From Azolla pinnata (Eukaryota > Streptophyta > Polypodiopsida > Salviniales > Salviniaceae), in contig JBBBWG010008779.1 of NCBI GenBank assembly GCA_037176905.1, positions 69,606-91,398 of the forward strand: a stretch of 21,793 nt of DNA, written 5' to 3'. A model generated the notes under the pieces. The model ran no database searches, had not been told where the DNA came from, and was given only the letters and a program-made list of their open reading frames with translations. Positions 8,152-17,608 of this stretch are shown in pieces. The position numbers and the translations under genes are program-made. The first letter of the stretch is position 1, and each line of letters begins with the position of its first letter.

Positions 8152-10420
8152 TTGCAACCACATGGCTTTGTAACTAACAACTGCCCCGTGGAGACGGATC
8201 GACCGAGGCCGAGAGCTAATTTCCATCGAAGAAGCTTGCGATCGACCGATGATCCAAGCCCGACCGCACTAGCCTCGCTCGCCGCTAAAGCTTTGAGATC
8301 AATCTTGACCTCATGAATGGGAATGGATTGGAGTGCTGGTGCTGCAAGGAATTGTCTTGAAGGGTTCAAAGTTTGGGGGAAAAACAACAAAAAGAAGTAA
8401 AGAAGAAAATCAGCACCCAGATGACATGTGCTTTCTCAGAAGTTGGAAGCTACATGACCACTTCTCTCTTGATTGCATTGAATCAAAGAAGCTAGCAGTA
8501 GCTAACTATCGAGATCGAACATTCGATGAATCAATGGTGCCCTTGGGATTCGTTCAATGGCGACAAATAGAGCACAAGGCGGAAAGAAACTAACACACAA
8601 TCTCTGGACGACAACGTGGTCGAATCGTCTTGTTTGTTAAAGGTAGGGATATCGATCGATGCAGTAAAACTCTTCATATCGATCGATGATTTGACGATGC
8701 AAGGACCCGATCATAGCCATTAAATGTTGCAAATGTTTTTTTTTTAGGGGAGCTTCTGAATCAGTTCCAGCTGCCAAAAGCCCTCTTTCTGGCCCATCAT
8801 CGATGATGGGCGCAAAACAAGGTCATCGACAGTTCGACGTGGTGCACGGATCGATCCCTCCAGCAAAGCACAAAAATCGCGAGTTCATCTGTCATGGGCT
8901 CTGAGAAAGCTTTTTGTTGTCGTGTCAAATCCGAAGATCACGAAAGCTTCAGCACAATCTCGACGCAAGACCCATTCTTGCCTTAAGAAGACATGGTCCA
9001 GCCGGCACAACACAAGTATGATGTTAAGCGACGGATCGGGCACCGACCGGGGCAAACGAGATGAGACGAGTATCGACTCATCACGTGCTACAACTTCGAT
9101 CACCCCACGTGGAACAACATTTCGTCGTTCTGCATCTTGGCGGACAATGTTCGACACAGACTCTGATGGAAATTGTTAAAGCCAAGCATACCAACCATAG
9201 GTCAGGGTCTATGAGTGACGAGGCTACGAACAATGGAACATGGATGACATGGAAATATATAGTGACAACTATCCATTTCTTCCTACTTGGCTCACCATGG
9301 ATATGCCAAGGGTTTGGGGTCTAAGCACTTGATCCCAAGTTTTACCAACACACCATCGGTCTAATGTCAGATCAAGTCAAAAATCTTCAACCATTTGCTC
9401 CTAACCACCCAAAGCCAAGTGGATATACAAAGTTCGTCGAACATCTCGACTGACCCCAGCAATCCAAGTTATGTGCACAGATTAAAAAACCATCGTGGCC
9501 ATTAAAACATTGTACCATCTTTTAGATAGTCTTTCCATGCAATACCATTTAATTGTTCTCTCATGTTCAAAAATGCTCAAGAAATACTCAACCTTTTTCG
9601 ACTCTCGGAAAGGAAAGGGATCGCAAGAAATTGTTTGCGAATCTTACCTATTGTGAGTACATCTTTTAGAGGCAAACAAATGGTGTCATTTTCCTTTGAC
9701 CAACTCAACAAGAAAACAGCATCGCCAAAGAGCGACCCCAAGATAGTAGATGGTTTGTCCTCTTCCTAGCAGCTTGAAGAGCTCCGCAATGAAGACAACT
9801 ATATCATAAGAACTTAGCCAATGGCTACCCTTTCTCTCGAAAAACGAATGGCAGACTTGCAAGTGGATCTATATACACCCAAGTTTAACACGAAAGACAT
9901 AAAGACATAAAGACTTAGCTACTAGCATCCAAGCTTGGTCTACAAGGTTGCAATGGGGACTTAGGATCACATTTGAGCACTAAGGTTATGATCGAGTACT
10001 TTTAGCCATTTCCATGAGCACAAAGACCTTCTAAATGTAGGGCGATTGTGGCCCCTACATGTAACCGACCTAGTCCACCATACTTGTCCCTCAAACTTGC
10101 CAACTTTATGATTGCTGAGTATTAGGGCGACTTAGTTGATTGGGCGATCCTCACAATCATGCACCTTTGGCATGCCATAGTAACACAAACAAACAAACGA
10201 AAATTGGCCTTAACATTGCCTTATTGGCTAGTCATATTTTGCTCCAACCTCCACCAGGAGGATTAAAACAAGTAACAATTATTCTTTTAAATTTCAACGA
10301 AACCAATAGACTTAACAACTGACAAGTTTCTTATATGTCGTACTACTCGCAATATATTTCTCTTAGGCCAATAGAGATCCCCTGTAAGTTTATTCAAAAC
10401 CTTTAGCCCGAACCCAATGA
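8152..10420. other. Gene-poor region, possibly degraded coding repeats
   Basis: No intact gene is recognised. Short frames with stops, for example near 9563-9860, read like worn charged coding sequence (fragments such as QLEELRNEDN followed after a stop by LSLEKRMADLQ), which would fit an old retroelement, but no catalytic motif is visible. ATCGATCGATG strings occur at 8653 and 8680. Composition drifts to AT-rich towards 10.4 kb. Confidence 0.35.
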
Positions 10421-10927
10421 TCCCACAGACACTTGACTATTATTTAAAAGATCAGTTGGTTTGATTTTTAAAGAAAACTTTAAATAGTGATTGTAATTAG
10501 ATTATAAAGTTTGACCATTTAAGTTTGATTTTTAAATATTAGGAGTAGCTTTAAGTTTGACTATGTAAAACATGATCTTATAGGTGTGACGTGTTATTCA
10601 AACACAATATAAGGATGATGTTAAGCTAATTGGGTGTTATTTAGTGCGGAATGATTATATGATTATGACTTATCATACATTCATAAAAACGCCAATGATA
10701 CCCAAACAAATCAAGAAATTAATATCTTTTTAAAAGTTAAAAGATATCAAATAAAAATAATAAAGATTCTCCTTTGATAAGAATACATTTTTTGTCTTAC
10801 ACCATAACTATAAAACATTTATAAGGGACTAAAGAGACATTATGTAAGAGGTTCAATTTCCTAGTAAATATAGAGCATGAATTGTAGAGATTTACCCTTG
10901 TTCATACTAGTTAACACACATTATTTT
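10421..10927. other. AT-rich non-coding region
   Basis: The sequence is strongly AT-rich with TTTAAA and AAGTTTGA strings that recur around 10500-10565 (TTTAAGTTTGATTTTTAAA-like). No gene, RNA or clear repeat boundary is seen. Confidence 0.4.
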
Positions 10928-11223
10928 ATGACTTTTTAATGGATTACTATTATAATTCACGTTCTATAATCTTATTCACACAATCTTATATTCAAATAGA
11001 TTCTAGGTTTTATATCAATATATTAGATAAAATATTTTGACTTATAAAGGATAACTATTATGTTTGTTCTAACCTCATTTTATATATTTAATATTTGTAT
11101 ATATCTAATTTATAAGTAATATAAACCACAGGTCAAATATACTAGATATTTATGTTTTCAAAAATTAGAATTTTTTGTTCTTTTGTTTTATCTTTAAAAA
11201 TTGGCTGTTGACGATAGGTCCTA
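10928..11223. repeat. Outer direct repeat, left copy
   Basis: This segment matches 16889-17225 in the same orientation. Both begin with ATGACTTTTTAATGGAT, share CTTATTCACA, contain an identical 24-bp block (11004-11027 and 16998-17021; core GGTTTTATATCAATATATTA), then TTATGTTTG, CTCATTTTAT and a TTGGCT(C/G)TTG box. The flanks do not align convincingly. The copies are strongly diverged and about 6 kb apart, so this is an old pair of dispersed repeats or worn terminal repeats. Confidence 0.7.
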
Positions 11224-11740
11224 ATTACGCATTTGAGTGTAAGGCCATTGTCCTCGGATTCTCCACAGAAGGGGAGAGAGTGGGTGAGACAAATAACATG
11301 AGCGAGGAGAGTTTTTCTTTTCAATGCCCCTTAAGGGATATTTTATACACATAAAAATGGGGTAGGTCAAGAATATTATACATTTCATATACCTACTCTA
11401 TGCTTAAGTTTAAACACTCGAACTATAGCTTGTATAAACATTGATAACACTTAATATGCCTATTAGATAGTACATTGTATATTCAAATCGTGTAAATCCC
11501 ATAGTCACTCTTTATTTTTGCTAGCTTTTGCTAGGTGTCAGTGGTCATCGCTTCATAATGCCTTCGTATAACTAAGAATCGACTACTCTCAGGGAATGGG
11601 GCAGGTTGGTGTGTCCTCTCCTCCTAACCAATAAGACGATTATATAACCCTCCCCCTAGCTCACACCATCGCCATGCATGCATGGCCTCATGACACATGT
11701 CATGGCTTGCATGCGTGACCTTATTCCCATATGTCATGCC

Positions 11741-11900
11741 ACATGTCTTTGCATGGGACATAATACATGCACTATGGCCTTCACCTCACCACATGTTTTT
11801 GCATGCAATATAGTACATACACAATTGCCCCCACCTCACCAAATGTCTTTCCATGCGATAAGGTACATGTACTATGGCTTCCACCTCACTACATGTATGT
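11741..11900. repeat. 50-bp tandem repeat, three full units plus a partial
   Basis: Units begin at 11741, 11791, 11841 and 11891. Each starts ACATGTNTTTGCATG, passes TACATGNACTATGGC, and ends TTCACCTCACC. The period is exactly 50 bp. Just upstream (11673-11735) is a related CATGCATGCATGGCC/ATGCCACATG segment. Confidence 0.85.
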
Positions 11901-11907
11901 TATAGCC

Positions 11908-11914
11908 TATATAA
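11908..11914 (+). promoter_or_regulatory. Possible TATA box (TATATAA) after the 50-bp repeat
   Basis: TATATAAGG follows the last 50-bp unit, giving an enhancer-like repeat next to a TATA-like string as in many LTR promoters. A second, ATTATATAACC, is at about 11640. No coding region follows on the plus strand, so this may be the remnant of another terminal repeat. Confidence 0.3.
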
Positions 11915-12076
11915 GGTCATGACACCCTTCATAAGGAGAAAAGTGACTTTTCATGATATGTGGATAGGCCAATTCAGCCATTCAATCCTAGGCGTAAACT
12001 AAGAGTGTCTGAAATGAAAAATATTCTTTACCCACCGCTCTTTTAAGTGTATAAGAAAAAAACCAAATAGGGGCAT

Positions 12077-12690
12077 TGTGGGTAGAAGATGGTGTTCTAG
12101 CAGTGGTATAAGGATTAGAAGCTCAGATGACACAAGTTGAAGATATAAAAAAGATGTTACTTGTATTAGAAAGAGGACTTATACATCTAAATTAGTTTCG
12201 TTAAACGTGGTGAGCTCTTCGATGGAAGTTCAAATTTGATAAATATAAGGGAACATTGCTCTTGTTATAGAGGTAGTGCAGGATATCCTAGCAATGTGTG
12301 ATATTTTCTTCTACAAGTGTCTTAACAGTGCTTTGGCCCAAATTTGAGATCATGAAAATTAAGTTTCCTTGATATAGTTAGGCCTAAAACATGTTGAAAA
12401 ACAAGTTTTTAAGATGTAATAATGCCAAAAGATTTCTCAAATCAAGCTTCTAGAATGGTGCGTCTTTTGCTAAAATGAACCTCGTCGTTTTGCAAAAAAT
12501 CGCTCTATTCTAGAATTGGACCAAAATGATAGATTTAGGCGTAAATAATGTGGAAATAAAGTTTTCTTGACGTAATTAGGCCAAAATCATGTTCATGACT
12601 CTTGAACAATACGACTTTTGCCAAAACAGATACCTTCGTTTTACAGAAAGTCGCGTCGTTCTAGAATAAGATTTTTGCGTTGTTTCGGAC
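12077..12690 (-). repeat. 3' LTR-like copy (left), with internal 157-bp duplication
   Basis: It aligns with 14963-15345 from its left edge TGTGGGTAGAAGAT. It contains two related units of about 157 bp, starting at 12378 and 12535 (both TTAGGC-N-TAAA, then TTTTGC(T/C)AAAA, TCGTTTT(G/A)CA and TTCTAGAAT). The right copy shows only the first part of this section. If this is a 3' LTR, its upstream part with the promoter may reach 13652, where the minus strand reads TGTCACGTGG. Confidence 0.65.
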
Positions 12691-12704
12691 ATGAGAAGAT
12701 CTTG

Positions 12705-12734
12705 CTAGAATAAAAAATCAATTTTTTATTCTAG
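12705..12734. repeat. Perfect 14-bp inverted repeat with 2-nt spacer
   Basis: CTAGAATAAAAAAT at 12705-12718 is followed by CA and its exact reverse complement at 12721-12734. It lies at the end of the 157-bp duplicated section, in which CTAGAA is already a recurring string. It could fold as a strong A/U-rich RNA hairpin or a DNA cruciform. Confidence 0.85.
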
Positions 12735-12945
12735 ATTTAATAAGATGAGATCTCAGGCTTCTAGGATTTTTCTGGTAGACCATAAGTTTGAGAATGTGTT
12801 GCAGCTCGAGTTCACTTTGTAACTTGGTGAAGATCTTGTCAAGTACTCTCTTCTTGATTTTGAGTCCTTTCTTAAACTTGGAGTAGAAGAGCTTGAACAC
12901 CGTCCAAGGTCCTTTGTCTTTAGTTTGTGAGCTGTGACTTGCCAT
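12718..12945 (-). CDS. Small unassigned open frame in the LTR-like region
   Basis: A 75-codon ATG frame begins MASHSSQTKDKGPW and is rich in Lys, Leu and Ile (TVFKLFYSKFKKGLKIKK follows). It lies downstream, on the minus strand, of the TATA-like site at 13159-13166, so it could be the first frame of an element-derived transcript. No domain is recognised, it stops inside the 12705-12734 hairpin, and it may be chance. Confidence 0.25.
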   Translation of the reverse strand: MASHSSQTKDKGPWTVFKLFYSKFKKGLKIKKRVLDKIFTKLQSELELQHILKLMVYQKNPRSLRSHLIKSRIKN

Positions 12946-13158
12946 TGAAGTGGTGGTCTAGTACTAGCCTTGCCATGATCAGGTTCAGCTCTGTAAGCTC
13001 ATCGACAATGATGAACTCAACGATGGAAGGCACGAACACAACAAGAAGAAAACTAGAACTGAACAAGAAGACTAGATATGTATTACCAGGAGACTTTGAG
13101 TACAAGGCGCCGAAGACTGGCGTTGAACCGGAATGGTTCAATACCGAGACCAGCTCAG

Positions 13159-13166
13159 TATTTATA
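13159..13166 (-). promoter_or_regulatory. Probable LTR TATA box (TATAAATA on minus strand)
   Basis: The minus strand reads GCAGTATAAATACTGAGC. Immediately upstream on that strand is the hairpin at 13181-13234, and downstream is a T/C-rich leader-like stretch. This layout resembles a retrotransposon U3 promoter. There is no expression evidence. Confidence 0.5.
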
Positions 13167-13180
13167 CTGCTTCAAGCCTC

Positions 13181-13234
13181 ATGCATGCTCGCCATGTGGC
13201 ATGCATGCATGAATGCCACATGGCTTGCATGCAT
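13181..13234. repeat. 22-bp imperfect inverted repeat in the putative U3 promoter
   Basis: The arms are 13181-13202 and 13213-13234, separated by 10 nt. They match at 20 of 22 positions: an inner perfect 12-bp stem (GCCATGTGGCAT with ATGCCACATGGC) and an outer perfect 8-bp stem (ATGCATGC with GCATGCAT), with a 2-nt mismatch between them. The spacer itself is made of GCATGCATGA. Confidence 0.85.
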
Positions 13235-13652
13235 CAAGGCCACGTAGTGACTCAGACGACTTGCGATGTCAACAGACGTTGCAAGTCGTTTTTAACGTCA
13301 ATATGCTAATACTTAGAGATATTGTGGCGGCGGTTGATCTTCCAGCTGAAGAACTGAATAGACAGCATAACATTGGCACCTGTTCACCTTCTAGCAAGTG
13401 AACAGTCAACTTGACCTTTGGACTTCTAGCCGAGCGAGTAAACAGTCAGCCCATGTATCTGTTATAAAAGGTAGCCTAGCCAAATGACGAGGGGTATTGG
13501 AAGTTCCCTCTTGTGTAGGTCCCCCCCGACTCTTCTAGCTCTCAGCCCCTCTTGCACCAACTGCTCTCAGTCGCTTGTCCACCTTCGGTGCCTTAGTCGC
13601 ACTTGCCCTACGTTGACCTCGTCCTGCATACATCCCCGAGCTGCCCACGTGA

Positions 13653-13664
13653 CACCAATTGGTG
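13653..13664. repeat. 12-bp palindrome next to a CACGTG at the putative LTR edge
   Basis: CACCAATTGGTG is a perfect palindrome. It sits directly against the minus-strand string TGTCACGTGG, a candidate LTR start. GTGAC and GTCAC flank it at 13650-13654 and 13668-13672, so the edge is itself a larger imperfect dyad. Confidence 0.6.
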
Positions 13665-13666
13665 AA

Positions 13667-13728
13667 CGTCACAATATTATCAAATATTGGAATATCATAA
13701 TTATTGATTGAAGTAAGATATTGTGACG
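13667..13728. repeat. 62-bp segment with 11-bp terminal inverted repeats
   Basis: CGTCACAATAT at 13667-13677 and its exact reverse complement ATATTGTGACG at 13718-13728 bound an AT-rich core. The size and ends resemble a very short MITE or a structured RNA. No clear target-site duplication is seen: GAA precedes it and GATAA follows. Confidence 0.7.
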
Positions 13729-13778
13729 GATAAGCTTTGGGCCTATGTAGCTATAGGTCATAGGTTCAAGTACCTCTA

Positions 13779-14940
13779 TCACCCTTTTGTGCTGGTACTC
13801 GTGATATTGGCCTTTTGTTGGCCATTTCTTTGTTGACGACCGTTTCCCTGTTGGTGGCCATTTGCCTGGTGATGGCCATTTCCCTGTTGTTGGATGTTGG
13901 TTTGTGGACGTCTACTCCCCTGTAGGCGGCCATGTGGTTGATGTTCCCCATTTTTGTCTCTGTGTGTTTGCTTCGATGCATGAGAAGCTTTGCTTTTGAG
14001 TTGCACCTTCACTTTGTTGATTTTCTTTGTAACTTTCTTTTTTATCAAGGTTGCTATGGATTCCTCATTGGGGAGTTGCTCTGCATCTTCCATAGCTTGA
14101 TCCTATTTTTGCCCCTTCGGGAGGTGGCACTTTTCTTGATTTGAGTATCTAGAAGGTGAGTGAGACGGAAATTGTTGATGGCTGCTTTGAAATCAAGTGT
14201 GAGTTGTGCTCTCCACTTGTCCTAAGTGTTCATCCATAGGGTTTGTTGGGTATCGAAGACATCTAGGTCTTTCATGAAGTCAAACAGTTGCGTGAGATTA
14301 GCAACAAAGGTCGAAGGGTAGTTATTTACCTTCTATGCTTGATTGTTCATTATTGTTTCCTGGGCTTGGATATAACATGCAAGAATCCCTTTGTTATACT
14401 CCTCACACACGACGCGCATTTTGGATTGAAGCATGACATCCAATTGATTATCAGGGACGACCAGTTTGGGAAGCTTCATCCTAATGCTTGGGGGGAGCAT
14501 TTCGTCGTCTCTATGCGTACATAACTTCTTGAGGAACTGTTTGCTTTCATTGACAGCGTAAAAAAGCTTTTTGTATTCCTGTATTGATTTGCGGAGAAAA
14601 TCATTATAGTGTGTGAGAAGTGACACACCTGGCAGCTCAGACGTTTAGTCCGGGAGGTTGCGGTCTTCGTTGATGTCGTCTTCATCTTTGGCTTAGAGTC
14701 GAAGACATAGTCGCCGAGGAAGGACAAATCCACGTGAGAAGGTGTGGTCGAGCTAGTCCCTTTTCTACGCTTGAGTTGGTTGGGAGAGCCGTGTTTCGAT
14801 GGTCCATCACGACGAGCGCAAGTTGAGGAGGGTCCACTTACAAAAATGAGGTCCTTTTGAGGTTGTGGAGATCGGCTTGTAGAGGCATCTGCTTGGTTGG
14901 AGGGCCCCGATCCGTCAATGTTGTCGTTAAAGGTCGCCAT
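13779..14940 (-). pseudogene. Broken gag-like gene
   Basis: Read right to left, the first frame starts with ATG at 14940 (MATFNDNIDGSGPSN), a Ser/Thr/Pro/Lys-rich N-terminus. Near 14640 a one-step frame change leads into a well-formed helical region running to a TAG at about 14333 (it includes LPPSIRMKLPKLVVPDN and MRVVCEEYNKGILACYIQAQ). The same frame stays coding-like past that stop and a second TAG near 14222 (LTQLFDFMKDLDVFDTQQTL, then DKWRAQLTLDFKAAI). A further frame change near 14110 leads into a Lys-rich then Gln/Asn/Gly/His-rich tail with short GNGHQQ-like repeats, ending at 13779. An acidic or polar head, helical core and basic Gln/Asn-rich tail suit a Gag or nucleocapsid-like protein, but there is no CCHC knuckle and I do not recognise the family. 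Two in-frame stops and two frame changes make it inactive. Confidence 0.6.
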
Positions 14941-14962
14941 GTCATATCAAAGGTTTGGGCTT

Positions 14963-15345
14963 TGTAGGTAGAAGATTACATTGTAATAGTGGTATAGGGA
15001 TTAGAAGCTCAGATGACACAAGTTGAAGATATAAAAAAGATGATACTTGTATTACAAAGAGGGCTTATACATCTAAACTAGTTTCGTTGAATGTGGTGAG
15101 CTCTTTAGTGGAAGTCCTACTTTGATAAATACAAGGGAACATTGCTCCTGTTATAAGGGCAATACGGGATATCTTAACAATGTGGGATATCTTCTTCTAC
15201 AAGTGTCTTTGAGATGTTTTGGCCCAAAATTTGAAATCATGAAAATTAAGTTTCCTTGATGTTGTTAGGCTCAAAATTCATGTGTAAATCAAGTTTCCTT
15301 GATGTATTAGGCTTAAATCGTGCTCAAATCATGATTCTTGAACAA
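14963..15345 (-). repeat. 5' LTR-like copy (right), truncated
   Basis: It matches the left copy from its edge TGTAGGTAGAAGAT. It shares long near-identical blocks, including GAAGCTCAGATGACACAAG, TTGATAAATA-N-AAGGGAACAT and ATCATGAAAATTAAGTTTCC. Similarity fades after TTCTTGAACAA at 15345, so its promoter half is missing or replaced. Confidence 0.65.
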
Positions 15346-16888
15346 CCTCAAGAAGCGTGAAACTATTCTAAGACGACCTCACCTCCTCTCATGATTGGTG
15401 GCGTGAGAACTTAAGCAAAACATTAGTGATGTTATGTATGGTCATCAGGCAAAATAGGAGTTATAATAATTATACTTTATACTAAAGATGAGAAGTATGT
15501 GTGTGAGGACAAGGCACAATAAAGAACATGAAGATCTGAAGCTATGGAGCTTTAGATTTGAGTCGACAAGAGTTAGTAGAGCTAGAGATTAGAGAGAGAG
15601 GCATGACTAGCACAAGAATACTCTGCACAAAACGAGCAACAACCAAACAAATAGCCATAAGAACTAGATTTATATAGTTCAATTTTTGGGTTATTATAAA
15701 TATTGATTAACCTGATAGACAGTGTGAATGAAGCCATTATTTGACCTTATTTAACAAGTGATCCTACTAGTCTTACTAGGAATATTGGTATTAGGAAAGA
15801 GATCGAATACGACTTCTATACGTGAAACGTACTAGGTATTAGTGTTAATTTTTGTGAATGATAAGTGATATATATATATAACATGTGAGATGGGAATGAA
15901 TGTGTGAATGCGAAAAAAATACAATGGGGGTTGAGACATCATGAGATAAACAAAAACCACAAATTTATTATACTCGAACCAATATTACAAAAATGTTAAA
16001 TGGGCGACTTATATACATGACCTTACATTCTTTTTATTAAGGCATGAACTTTTGATTGAAATAAAAGGAAGGTCAACTCATTAATGTATAATGTATAAAT
16101 GTATTTGTTACTTTTACATAGAAATTTAAATAAATTAAATTATTTTTTATCAGTTAATTGGTCACACCATAAAATTAAGATTGTTAAACTTTAATACCTC
16201 TATTTATTTTTTAATTTTTTTTCCTTAGCTCTTCTTATATAAACTTTTAAGGACCTACGTATTTTCTTTCAAGGTCTTTGTGTTTTCTTCTAGGACCTGC
16301 GTTTTTCATTACATTTTTTTTAATAAGATATTATGTTTTTGTTCAAATCTCTCAATTTAAGACTCTAAACTTAAATAAGTAAAATCCTCAAAATTGTTGA
16401 TCCTCTTAGTTTTCTATTCTATGTTTAAAGGGTTTATTTGGTAGCGATATAAGGAATCTATGAGCATTTTAGTTTGATTTTATTTTAAAGACTTACGTTT
16501 TTGTCTCTGTATGTTTATTTATTCTTTTTCACGAGTTTTATTAAGAAACATTTTCATTTCTTAAGCCTAAACTTAGTGATCCAAGGCGAGCATGTCGATG
16601 GTTGGAGAGTCACCTACTAGTTGAGCTCTTGTTAGATTCAGCACATCAGGTTGGGAGTGGATAGGTGTCGCGAATTGGGAAAAACTTGAGTTTTGTATTA
16701 TAAAAGAATCCCTTTTGGAGTATCTAGGACATCTTAGATTGTGCTCTTTTATTCATTTTGTCCCCTGCTCTTTGTTTGTCTCCCTTTCGTTCTTTTTGCG
16801 TGAGAACTCCGAGTAAGGTCGAGGTCACTCTTGGTTTTATCCCCTCTCTAGAGAGATCTTAACCCCTCCTCAAATTGTCGGGTTTCTA
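15346..16888. other. AT-rich non-coding region
   Basis: No gene or RNA is recognised. There is a short TA run at 15869-15880, a GA run at 15591-15599 and long T-rich tracts from 16140 to 16560. The stretch at 16230-16330 repeats GGACCT(A/G)CG and TTTTCTT-type phrases. Confidence 0.4.
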
Positions 16889-17225
16889 ATGACTTTTTAA
16901 TGGATGATAATGATAATTCACATTCACTTCGTCTTATTCACATTAATTAAGCATATAATAAGCATATCTTGTCTTTATGTTTTGTCCAAATAACTGTTAG
17001 GTTTTATATCAATATATTAGACAAAATCATTCTAGCCCTATATAAAGAGTAAAGCTTATGTTTGGTTGGAACTCATTTTATGTGCTTAATAGATCAATAT
17101 CTGATTTCCTAGTGACATATAAAATCATAGTATCAAAATATGTCAGATGTTTATGTCAAGAGTCCAAATTTCTCTTACTTTTTTTTCATTGCCGTAATTA
17201 TGTTGGCTCTTGTCTAGCGTCCTCT
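16889..17225. repeat. Outer direct repeat, right copy
   Basis: This is the same-orientation relative of 10928-11223, described there. The shared 24-bp identical block is at 16998-17021. This copy carries CTATATAAAG at about 17038, a TATA-like string, where the left copy reads CTTATAAAGG. Confidence 0.7.
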
Positions 17226-17308
17226 TGTTTGGTCCATCGATGTTGTAGACATCAGCCAAGATTCTAGTTTAGTGACCGGGGGAAATTGATGATTCGACTA
17301 ATTGGTTT

Positions 17309-17608
17309 ATGCCTGTTTCTATTACTCTTATAACAAAGAGGTTCGATCGCGTTCTCACTAATGACTTTGCCTTTGGGTGTCATAAAACTTACCTACAAAA
17401 GATGTCCCATAAGGTTGGCATTGGACAACCTACATGGACTCGCATCCAGAATCGGTTTTGTATAGTTTACACTTCCGGCCTTAGCAAAAAAAACTTTCCA
17501 GTGTCTAGACAAAGCACAAAGAGGTGCACTACCACTACATTGGCGAAGAGATGGGATATGATGCTTAAAGAGACTCTAGCAGATCTATACGCAAGTCCGA
17601 AGATTTGA
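17309..17608 (+). CDS. Unassigned 99-codon open frame
   Basis: An ATG-started frame (MPVSITLITKRFDRVLTND at its start) ends in a Lys/Leu-rich tail (MMLKETLADLYASPKI). It is longer than most chance frames in this AT-rich block and has a mixed, protein-like composition, but no domain is recognised. The KRFDRVL string faintly recalls the end of a LINE endonuclease domain, which is too little to call. It follows the right copy of the outer repeat and may be a transposon fragment. Confidence 0.2.
   Translation: MPVSITLITKRFDRVLTNDFAFGCHKTYLQKMSHKVGIGQPTWTRIQNRFCIVYTSGLSKKNFPVSRQSTKRCTTTTLAKRWDMMLKETLADLYASPKI

Larger units (their letters stand above)
12077..15345 (-). mobile_element. Old gag-only LTR-type element, minus strand
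   Basis: Direct repeats begin at 12077 and 14963 and are close to 85% alike by eye over the first ~300 bp, with TG at their outer left edge (CA on the coding strand). A gag-like frame starts on the minus strand at 14940, only 23 bp inside the right repeat, as expected for a 5' LTR on that side. The interior holds this one broken frame and shows no protease, integrase, reverse transcriptase or RNase H motif. It resembles terminal-repeat retrotransposons with a GAG domain (TR-GAG), a non-autonomous class. Against this, no TGG-starting primer-binding site or clean polypurine tract is seen, and the outer ends of the LTRs are uncertain: the left one may extend to 13652, while the right is lost after 15345. 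Confidence 0.6.

Noticed and set aside
8124..9179. Open frames of 85-90 codons on both strands
   Set aside because: They resemble no family and overlap antisense partners of similar length; they may be chance or worn repeat sequence.
12100..12150. TGGTATAAGGATTAGAAGCTC as a plus-strand tRNA-Met primer-binding site
   Set aside because: It resembles TGGTATCAGAGC only with a gap, occurs in both terminal repeats rather than just inside one, and the gag-like frame runs on the opposite strand.
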